A stretch of 64,000 nucleotides of DNA from Symsagittifera roscoffensis (Eukaryota > Xenacoelomorpha > Acoela > Convolutidae), in contig NC_087065.1 of assembly GCF_963678635.1 (NCBI RefSeq), positions 75,927,786-75,991,785 on the forward strand, read 5' to 3'. The position numbers and the translations under genes were made by a program. This document shows positions 17,788 through 25,964 of this stretch, piece by piece; the first letter of the stretch is position 1, and the number at the start of each line of letters is the position of its first letter. The notes beneath the pieces were generated by a model. The model searched no databases. It was not told where the DNA came from and worked only from the letters and a program-made list of their open reading frames with translations.

Positions 17788-20393
17788 AATTATTAATTTT
17801 TCTCCAACTCCCTTTTCTAGTAATCTCAAATCAAAACATAAACCCTTCTCCTCGTACAGGACCACAAGATTTATTAGTAACACATTACGATTGTGAAGAA
17901 AATGAACAAAAAACACTACATAAATATGCAATAAATCAAGTATCACAATGTGAAACAGAACCACAAGCTATAGAAACCACAGATGTAATAGCAGCACTCT
18001 ATTCAAAAGCCCGAGCAACAACAGTTACAGGTTATAAATTCACAGCAACATTTTCCGAAAAGAAAGTACATTGTTCACAAGTCTCGAACGGAAACAAAAA
18101 CCGACTTGACCATGAATCATTCTATCAAAGTAATATAGAACGTCTTTTACATCTCAATCCCGACGATTGTAAAAATGAATTACTTAGACTAAACATCACA
18201 CAAAATAAAAACTCCCAAAGAAAATTAGTTAATTTTCAAGTTTTTCCAGACTCTGTACATCAATCACAACTTGAAAGACACCAAGGACATATAAAACTAG
18301 ACGAAAAATACCCGTATAACGGCGCACACGGACGATTAACCTATGACCTACACGATAAACATTGGATACCACACATTGGTATAAATGACCCATCAAACTG
18401 CAAAGCAGACACAAAAAATAAAGGATACCAAGAAATAATGTTTTTCGATTGGAAAATACAACTCGAAAAAATACAACTAACACGAGATTTATCAGATAAT
18501 ACAATGATCTATCAAGGAATCCGATTACCTTGTAAAAATGATCAAGGTTATTGCGACCCTACAACGAGAACACAAGCAACAATTGTTTGGTTCCCCGAAG
18601 ATACATGTACAACATTTCAAGTAGCAAAAATACACGCTCGTATGATAAAATTTCACGAAAAATATTTTATACAATCAATTCCATATGAACAAGTCCATCC
18701 ATCACGAAAACTAAGTTCTAATTTTAGAAACATAGACAATATAGAAAACAAATTGACACGTTTTCAAATATATCAAGAAACAGAACTTGCATGTAAATAC
18801 AGGAATCCACTTCACAGAACACAATACTCTGAAATATTAGTTGAATACGAAAAAGGATTCGACATGACCACTGGAAAAATAAAAATCGACCCATATGCCA
18901 CAGGTCATCCTTTAAACGAAGGAACATCCTATATACCAGTTAATTTTCAAAAAAGCAACGGACAACCTGGTGGACATCTAAAACCTCAGGACACCAGAAG
19001 CACACGCTTACAAGAATTATCACTAATGAACACTACATATTTCGGTAATATCCACTATGATATTCATTTAGATATGAAACTAGATTATACAATTAGCCGA
19101 ATTTTTCAAGAAATGTCACTCTCCGAATTAGAAACACTACACCAATTATGCGAATTAGAACGAACACAAATATTACAATCACTTGCACTAGCAGTATTAA
19201 AAATACCCTATGCAGGATACTTATTATCTGGAAATAGATCAAATTTTTTAGACTATGAAGGAAACATATTATGGTTTTATACTTGTACTAAAAAAGTATC
19301 ACCACTATACGTTTTTGAAGATAAACGATGTTATAAAAGAATCCCTATCTTTTATAAGAATAAAGTACATTTCGTGGATACACTTTCACGAAGAACCTAT
19401 TTCTGGGATACCGCAGTCCCATGTGGATCAGAAAACAGCCACAATGTAGTACAACTAAACCCTGATGAAAATAAATATTATCTTCTCACACCATATCCCA
19501 CATTAATGCAATCACTCAAAAAATTTTCACCAGAAAGCATTCGCGCTATTGCTCGAAACCCAAATATAGACTTACAATCAATAGGAATCTATTCAAAATC
19601 AGATATTCAACATCACATTAGAACACAACAATTCCAAGAATTATTAACACAAATGGACACTATACAAAGACAATCAATAGACCAAAATTTACGCAAACTT
19701 GCAGAAACCGCAGGATTTGCCGATATCTACACGCAAGACTATAGCGGATATTTTAAAGACATTAAAGATTATATATATCTAAACGGTGAAAAATACCGTC
19801 CCCAAGATATATCACCAATTAACATTTTTAGCTTTGTTACACTCAAAAATGAGATCCTCGATTTTCTAGGATGGCCCTACTACATCTTAGAAAAATTGAC
19901 TATTTTATACGCAATGTTTAACTTTATTGGATTTCTTTTCTCACTTTTAAAAGGAATCTACAACACATGTGCTATACACACACAAGTAAACAGACAAGCA
20001 AGTGTAGCACGCATACTATTTGCAGGATTTTTTGGAATCTTTTCTACATCTATAAACAAAATTCTTTTAGACGCACAAATAAAAGAATATAACACAAAAA
20101 TAACAACACGACAAAATACATACGACGAAGAACATAACAATGTAGACATAACGCCAACGGCACCACAATTACCAGCCCTACCAAATAACCATCCACTATC
20201 CCTAGTCCCACGAAATTTTCGAAACTTAGCCATCACACATAATCCAAATTTTCGACTCACCACATCACAAAGTCCCATTCAACATATAATGACACACCAG
20301 TCACAAGATGATAATACTTATGAACAAATTATTGAACAACCCCATACCACCGCTTTTCAGTCTCAAAATAATCATTTTTTTAGCCCACGATGA
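17775..20393 (+). CDS. env: Envelope-like membrane glycoprotein (872 aa)
   Basis: An ATG at 17775 begins a typical signal peptide, with hydrophobic residues 3-17 before SNQN. A long ectodomain follows, with many cysteines and several N-linked glycosylation sequons. A hydrophobic segment lies at about 709-730 and a second at about 747-765, followed by a tail of about 107 residues rich in Gln, Thr, Asn and Pro. Its position between pol and the 3' LTR is where retroviral env sits. The cysteine-rich ectodomain loosely recalls class III (gB-like) glycoproteins of the chuvirus type reported in invertebrate retroelements, but this is an impression that needs structural comparison. The frame is intact. 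It overlaps the ATG-less frame at its start and the next ORF at its end (ATGA at 20390-20393). Confidence 0.75.
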   Translation: MYILKLLIFLQLPFLVISNQNINPSPRTGPQDLLVTHYDCEENEQKTLHKYAINQVSQCETEPQAIETTDVIAALYSKARATTVTGYKFTATFSEKKVHCSQVSNGNKNRLDHESFYQSNIERLLHLNPDDCKNELLRLNITQNKNSQRKLVNFQVFPDSVHQSQLERHQGHIKLDEKYPYNGAHGRLTYDLHDKHWIPHIGINDPSNCKADTKNKGYQEIMFFDWKIQLEKIQLTRDLSDNTMIYQGIRLPCKNDQGYCDPTTRTQATIVWFPEDTCTTFQVAKIHARMIKFHEKYFIQSIPYEQVHPSRKLSSNFRNIDNIENKLTRFQIYQETELACKYRNPLHRTQYSEILVEYEKGFDMTTGKIKIDPYATGHPLNEGTSYIPVNFQKSNGQPGGHLKPQDTRSTRLQELSLMNTTYFGNIHYDIHLDMKLDYTISRIFQEMSLSELETLHQLCELERTQILQSLALAVLKIPYAGYLLSGNRSNFLDYEGNILWFYTCTKKVSPLYVFEDKRCYKRIPIFYKNKVHFVDTLSRRTYFWDTAVPCGSENSHNVVQLNPDENKYYLLTPYPTLMQSLKKFSPESIRAIARNPNIDLQSIGIYSKSDIQHHIRTQQFQELLTQMDTIQRQSIDQNLRKLAETAGFADIYTQDYSGYFKDIKDYIYLNGEKYRPQDISPINIFSFVTLKNEILDFLGWPYYILEKLTILYAMFNFIGFLFSLLKGIYNTCAIHTQVNRQASVARILFAGFFGIFSTSINKILLDAQIKEYNTKITTRQNTYDEEHNNVDITPTAPQLPALPNNHPLSLVPRNFRNLAITHNPNFRLTTSQSPIQHIMTHQSQDDNTYEQIIEQPHTTAFQSQNNHFFSPR

Positions 20394-21328
20394 GCCGCCA
20401 ACTTGGATCACTACACCGATCAAATTCCCACCCAACCAATCTTACCTCTCCAATCCCAATAATACCACTTTTTGCTTTTCCGCCACCCGATTTTCCATCT
20501 AGTAATGTAACATCAGGCATGAATTCCGACACTAATTCACACATCTCAGTTTTATACTCCATCTCACAGCTAAATAACCCGAATATTGAAACCCCCGATG
20601 AATTCGCCGACTCAGAACCATCCCCATCCAATAATTTTCATAACTCTTCTAATTTTTCTCAACCCCCTTTTCAACCCATATTATCCAATAACCCTGACCC
20701 AATCACCCCCACACCCTCTTATGCTTCCCAAGTTACCCCAACCTACTCCTCATACCATTCTGACCAATCATCTCATTCTCCAGACACCCCCCGAATCTCC
20801 CCAGAGCTAGATAATTTTATTACCCTTCAACAACAACCCTACCACCTTAATACCCCAACCATAAACCAAATCTCCTCCACAATAAATTCATCCAACCCCC
20901 CTACCCCTACACCCTCTTCAACTTATACTGAATCATTAGCACCATCATCCACATCAACTGAATCTTCACTCAACACTAATAGAGCTTATCGCACTTTTAA
21001 AAGAAAGTTCCCCAACCATCCTTTCCCAGCAAAACCAGGAACAGCCCGTGAATACATCAACCACCCCAAGCATACTAACACAAAAGAATTTTTAGCCATC
21101 ACCTTACCCTCATTCCCACAATACACCTTAAACACCCCCCACGACACTAACGAAACACGCAACTTCGTAGATGAATACGTTTTAATGCCTACTCTCTCTT
21201 GGACCTCATATTATCATTTCACTAACCCTCTTTGCTTACCTTTATCTAACACTCACATCGATATAGAGCGAAATACGGACATGCTATATCGACTCACTAC
21301 ACCACTAACACCTAGACAATTTACTTAA
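20390..21328 (+). CDS. Pro/Ser-rich protein (312 aa) ending at an in-frame TAA
   Basis: The ATG overlaps the env stop as ATGA, so translation may be coupled. The first 210 residues or so are Pro/Ser/Asn/Thr-rich and look disordered. The last 100 are more ordered, with basic and aromatic residues. The local strand is notably C-rich, unlike the A-rich gag. The TAA at 21326-21328 is followed in the same frame by 288 more sense codons (21329-22192) before TAA at 22193-22195. The gene was therefore either longer until recently or is read through. No known family recognised. In plan it resembles the ATG-less frame at 16654-17787: a disordered N-terminus then a folded C-terminus. Confidence 0.6.
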   Translation: MSRQLGSLHRSNSHPTNLTSPIPIIPLFAFPPPDFPSSNVTSGMNSDTNSHISVLYSISQLNNPNIETPDEFADSEPSPSNNFHNSSNFSQPPFQPILSNNPDPITPTPSYASQVTPTYSSYHSDQSSHSPDTPRISPELDNFITLQQQPYHLNTPTINQISSTINSSNPPTPTPSSTYTESLAPSSTSTESSLNTNRAYRTFKRKFPNHPFPAKPGTAREYINHPKHTNTKEFLAITLPSFPQYTLNTPHDTNETRNFVDEYVLMPTLSWTSYYHFTNPLCLPLSNTHIDIERNTDMLYRLTTPLTPRQFT

Positions 21329-22195
21329 GTTGGATATAAAAAATCACTAAAAACACACACTGCACCTAGAGCTAACGAATATACACTCGAATACTATGAT
21401 CACAACATCATCAGAGCTAACCAAGATCAATTCTTAGACGACGATCGCTTCGCTAATCCACAAATTACCGAGAAATTTTTCATCAAGACACCATATACAT
21501 TCACACTAAACATCTTCGATCGAAAGTTTGATCACATTATTTCAGAAGCACTAACAGACACACAAGCTTACGAAAGTTTCAAAGAACGCTTCCAAATATT
21601 TTCACTAACCTTTCATTTCCTTGCACCACACGAAAGAGATTTACACTGCTCACACGATATTATGTTGCGCACTAAACAAACCCACACATATAGTTATTAT
21701 CGTTTCATCCAAAATCACTTTGACCTACACACACCCTCTAGACAACCACACCATCGTTTTCAATTCATTAATTCCAAATACACTTCACCATTTTTCCTAA
21801 ATTTCACATATTGTATTAAAGACACTAACCTCCATGGTATTCTTCGTAATTATGACCCCATAACCCAAATGTACATCTTCTGTCCCATTACCAAGACCTT
21901 CAACGCCGAAGAATCCCGACCCTTCCTTATCCCGCACGAGTTTGTACAACCCATAGAAATCCCAATTTTAGAATTCATCCACAACACTAAATTCAATCAC
22001 AAATTATATAACTTAATCCAAAACACACCTTATGAATTTGCAGTTGGCACTGAAGAACTAACCACTATCAAGGCACTTCAATTGCTTTGGCCACTGCTTC
22101 AGACTAAAAATATCATCCGCATCTTAGCTAAACTACTAACAACTTCAGAACTAATTCACGACATCTTCCCCCACGGTTTTTTCCCCGACGACTAA
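21329..22195 (+). CDS. In-frame continuation downstream of the TAA (288 codons)
   Basis: The frame of the 312-aa ORF stays open immediately after its stop and runs to TAA at 22193-22195. The first internal ATG is at 21662, giving a 177-aa product if it is used. The sequence has globular character, with mixed charged and aromatic residues, and ends PDD. Either a single nonsense mutation has split a 601-codon gene, or stop readthrough makes a longer isoform. The stop context (ACT TAA GTT) is not one of the well-known strong readthrough contexts. No similarity recognised. Confidence 0.5.
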   Translation, partial: VGYKKSLKTHTAPRANEYTLEYYDHNIIRANQDQFLDDDRFANPQITEKFFIKTPYTFTLNIFDRKFDHIISEALTDTQAYESFKERFQIFSLTFHFLAPHERDLHCSHDIMLRTKQTHTYSYYRFIQNHFDLHTPSRQPHHRFQFINSKYTSPFFLNFTYCIKDTNLHGILRNYDPITQMYIFCPITKTFNAEESRPFLIPHEFVQPIEIPILEFIHNTKFNHKLYNLIQNTPYEFAVGTEELTTIKALQLLWPLLQTKNIIRILAKLLTTSELIHDIFPHGFFPDD

Positions 22196-22198
22196 CAG

Positions 22199-22276
22199 GT
22201 AAGTATGAATTAAATGAATATTACTAACTAATTAAAATATTAAAAACTCACCATACTTTATTCATGTTTTCTTTAG
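22199..22276 (+). other. Putative short intron after the last ORF
   Basis: Directly after the stop codon lies CAG|GTAAGTATG, a near-perfect 5' splice site with GT at 22199-22200. TACTAAC, the ideal branch sequence, is at 22222-22228. A T-rich tract ends in CTTTAG at 22271-22276, and an alternative AG lies at 22283-22284. Together these define a 78-base (or 86-base) intron typical of compact invertebrate introns. It would lie in the 3' untranslated part of every element transcript. Confidence 0.6.
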
Positions 22277-23813
22277 ATTTTTAGCCTTCATCTGACGATC
22301 ACCTACAAAAACCACAAAAGACAAATAAAAATCGCAAATTTCATCAAACAAATTTCAAAATTTCTATTAATCTCTTACACTTATAAATTTATAAATTTAA
22401 TACCAATGCAGTAAATTCATTTCTAAAATTTTCCCCCACAAGCAGTAAATCTAATTATGATGAAAATTTGTATCTTAATATTCCCCCATGACTAGCAGTA
22501 AATTTCTAAATTCTATGTAGTAAATTAAATAAATGCAAATGCAGTACTAACCTTTTGATATTTTCATTCATTCGCACAGAAATTCTATCCACACTCGCAC
22601 AGCTCGCCCACGAAGAATTGTTTAAAATAATGAATTTCAGTTTCAAGTTTTCACACTCAACAACTCTAACATATAATAACATGTTTCAAACTTTCCTTTA
22701 ACCCGGTTGGAAAGGAATCATATACTAAACAAAACTAACCAACGCAGCTTACTAAATACCACAAATCATAGAATAACAGCATGACTTAGAAAAGGAAACC
22801 AACGGTACCCAAACCGGATTAACCCAGTTTAAAACTGGATAATTTATTCTTTTGAAGACTATTATAAAGTCTAAGAAAGAAATAATAAAACACAAAAAAG
22901 TCGAAAGACAAACCCATACCACAAACAATTTGATTTTTGAAAAAAGGACACAACCAACAAAACATAAGAAAAACCACAACAAACCCAACATAAAACGTTG
23001 TCACATAACAGGACCCCTCACAAAAACCGCACGAAATCATACTCCCACTCCTGGCCTAACCCACCAGGAAGGACGTCCTGAGCATGCTCTATAGCCGGCC
23101 TAACCCACCGCGCTACATCCACGCTTTGTGACCACACCACTATTTTTAATAAGAGCTACTCAAGTGTGAGTAACTCTACAAAATAACCGAACTAAAACAA
23201 AAAGCTTTTGTGAAAACAACTAACTAAAATCATTATTAAAAAATATTAAACTAATAAAAGTTTTATAAAATGTAAAATCACATGATGCAATATGTAGATC
23301 AGAATACAACACCAAGGACGAACATCAAAAGACAAGACGACCCCACTACACTCGAGAGAGAATGACCAACTACAATCGATATGCCGCTCACAATCACAAC
23401 TCAAAGGATTTAGAGTACGACTTGACCTCGCAGAAAAGGACTTCATTGAACTAGACCAATGACCACCTCGATGTTCAAGTATACGTACAGATCCGAGTAA
23501 CCAGGCATCCCCTCCACGCACAATCTCCACGCCATTCCCAAACTAGATCAGACACAAAAGAAGTTCTCCACGCAGAACAGAAAAACCTGACATAGCAAAC
23601 CATTCTGAAATCAGATTTGAGTTTGTTGCAAAGACGTAGTCGTTGTCACTAGAAGACACAACGTCTTATATCTCTAACTCCAGCTTCCTGGAACTTCCCT
23701 AACAAAAGAGGAAACGGAAGAAAATTATGATGTTCGCCAAAAACAAACGTCCATCATCCATCCTTCGAATTGCAGAAGAACTATTCTAAAAAACTCTGTA
23801 AAACCCGGATGGG
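22277..23813 (+). other. 3' non-coding region of the retroelement
   Basis: About 1.5 kb with no convincing ORF. A GCAGTAAAT phrase recurs around 22410-22550. CCAGTTT-A-AAACTGG at 22823-22837 is a perfect palindrome. A segment at about 23041-23115 has a tRNA A-box-like sequence on the minus strand. A purine tract (AAAAGAGGAAACGGAAG) lies at 23704-23720, about 90 bases before the LTR. The bases abutting the LTR (GGATGGG) are only weakly purine-rich, so the polypurine primer is not clearly identified. Confidence 0.5.
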
Positions 23814-24221
23814 TGGAACCTGATCTAAACTACATTTTATGATTGGATAAATTAAATGTTTTACCAATGTAAAGTATTTAATATTAACCAATCATGATCC
23901 ATCTAACTAACAACCCACTTATTTGTAAGTGCTGAAGTTACTTGTAATTTCAGCACCAGAGAGATTTGAATTTAACTTAGAAATTAGTTGGACTCTCCCG
24001 AGCACTTCAGCAGCCGCAATAAACCAGTATACCCTAGATCTATTGAGCCTAGCAGAGACTAGTTAAACAACCTGAGACTAGATAGTATAAGAGTAAGATT
24101 AGGATCGGTATTAGACTAAGAAGTTGCACGAATCTATCCGGCCGAAAATAAGATAGCGTGACGAGCAGACGGTGTACCCTATCCGAAATTACTCTATGAG
24201 TTACACTTCGGTCCTAACTCA
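23814..24221 (+). repeat. 3' LTR (408 bp)
   Basis: By eye it is identical to the 5' LTR at 5304-5711, including the AATAAA signal (24018-24023), which would terminate element transcripts. It is followed by the duplicated target bases ATAA. Identity of both LTRs, which start out identical at insertion, implies that few or no mutations have accumulated since. Confidence 0.95.
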
Positions 24222-24225
24222 ATAA
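24222..24225. repeat. Target-site duplication, right copy (ATAA)
   Basis: The four bases after the 3' LTR match those before the 5' LTR (5300-5303). Confidence 0.85.
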
Positions 24226-25254
24226 AGAAGTATTAACAAAAAAAGCTTAAAAAAAGTATGAGCTAGAACAAAAAGCAATTGCTTTCTTTGGCCAAAACAG
24301 GCTTGAGGCGCGAATTGAAAAAAAAACTGGTCCAAAAAGACGTGGTCGGGTTTTTGGAAGTCTTTACAACAAAAATTTGTTTTTTTGGCGCTCATTCTCA
24401 CCTCAAAATTAGTGTACTATAAACCGTCGCTAAAATCTCCATGAGAAAATTTGAGGTTCAGTTAACTGAAAATAGATAACATAACATAGTGCCAAAAAAT
24501 GGAACACTTTGTGGGTTGGGGGTCCGTCCTCCTAATTATAGTTTTGGCTCTAGGTAATAACCTGCAATTCTGATTACTTTTGGGAATCCGACAGGTTTTA
24601 GAACACTTCAACAAATATTTCTTAATCTCAGCCGGGACAAAAAAGTTGACTTACGAATGGACTGATGGAAATCAAAGTATTGGTTTCTGGAGGAGTTCGC
24701 TTCATAACTTACCCCTGCCTACTTCGCGAATAATCTCAATAATACTTTTTCAATATCAATTTAAGACCAGTTGCGAATGTAAGGTTTGTTTGACGATACT
24801 TTTTTTCTAATGTATTCCTAATGTTGATTGAAAAAAAATTTGAAATGACCTAAAAGGGCAGTAGACTTTGCCTTGATAAAAGCACTTTTAATAAATTTTA
24901 AGTTCTTTTTTACTCAATCCGCCCAAATTCGTAAATCAAAAATTACAAAAATGATACAATCCGATTCAATCAAACTATGTAGGCTTCGAAAATTAAGTTT
25001 GAACGAGGCGTGAAACTTTTGCAGATGCGCTGTTAAACTATTTTGGGCAAAATACATTAAAAGGTAGCGTCCCTTGTGACAGAGAGACAGTCAGAAATTT
25101 AAGCCAGTCAGAATATAGTATTCAAAAGTCTCAAAGAAATTGCGAAAAACTCGAAGTAAAAACACAAATTAGGTCATTAATTTAAAAGTTGACCGCTTAC
25201 AAATTTTTCCCCTGACCCTGACCTTGAGCTCACCGACAAGTTTGATTGTTTCAG
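24226..25254. other. Non-coding stretch before the TM3 exon
   Basis: About 1 kb of AT-rich sequence with no convincing exon or repeat. If the receptor gene starts upstream of the window, this is intron and the retrotransposon lies inside the same intron. The final bases before 25255 (TTTGATTGTTTCAG) are a good splice acceptor. Confidence 0.5.
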
Positions 25255-25306
25255 CTACGAGTGTGGTGGCATCTGCATTGACGTTGGTGTCCATAGCTGT
25301 CGAAAG
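25255..25306 (+). CDS. Receptor exon: TM3 ending at the E/DRY motif (class A GPCR)
   Basis: This 52-base exon lies between the acceptor GTTTCAG and the donor AAAG|GTAAGC. In the open frame it reads TSVVASALTLVSIAVE and then the first two bases of an Arg codon. That is the cytoplasmic half of TM3 of a rhodopsin-class receptor, where the E/DRY motif couples to G proteins. The split codon (AG|A) is completed by the exon at 43865, restoring E-R-Y. An intron within this codon recurs in class A receptor genes. The exon starts in phase 1, so an upstream exon with TM1-TM2 and the start of TM3 must exist; none was found in the window. Confidence 0.85.
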
Positions 25307-25964
25307 GTAAGCCCTAATTAGACCCACAGACCATTAAATTTATTCGTCAAAACCCTTTTTTCCCTGAACTATCCCGCCTAGCCTCGCCACCAGGGCTAAA
25401 AACTGACAAAATCAAACTTAAATCTTCTTCAAAACCTGCTTGGGAAGGCTGATAATAACTTGGGGTGCGAATCTCAAGCCAGAAGAACCGACGGGCACAA
25501 AATTTCCAACCAATTAAAAGCCCTTTAAACTCTCCAAAACTCTGAATCAAATGTCTCGCTTATTCACAGATTAATAAATGATGATTTTTGATGCTTAATG
25601 TAACTTTATGCCATTCAGCCTGTCTGCCAAAGATGCGTCCGCATCCTTGCTACCACTGGCATTTGATGCGTAAAAAAACTGTTCACGTGACTGCAAGATT
25701 ATGAAAATAACACATTTTTCTTGAAAAAAAGTAAACTTCTTAAAACTATCAGCCTTGACCAGGCAATGGATTTTTTAAATAAGTGAGAGTCTTTTTGGGC
25801 TCAGAAAAAAGAAGTGCAGTCGAGCAGAACCCCCCCCCCCCCCTCTCTCCTCCTCAGTCCTGTAAGAGCTGTCATTTTTCCCTACGATTCGAATCCCTTT
25901 TTTCATCTGACAGCCAATTGGTACTAAAGTAGGATTAATATGTGATCACGGGACAATATTCATC

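Larger units (their letters stand above)
5304..24221 (+). mobile_element. Complete giant Ty3/gypsy LTR retrotransposon / endogenous retrovirus (18.9 kb)
   Basis: Two 408-bp direct repeats, identical by eye, with TG...CA ends bound an 18,918-bp unit flanked by the ATAA duplication. Inside, in order, are a tRNA primer-binding-like site, a 1.25-kb leader, a 155-aa ORF, a 2740-aa Gag-Pol, two small membrane ORFs, an ATG-less 377-codon frame, an 872-aa envelope-like ORF and a last frame with one internal TAA. The order protease, RT, RNase H, integrase with a GPY/F-like tail is that of Ty3/gypsy (Metaviridae). Typical members are 5-10 kb, so this one is about twice the usual size, and the excess is the 8.2 kb downstream of pol. 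Identical LTRs and an intact 8.2-kb pol frame imply very recent insertion. Confidence 0.95.
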
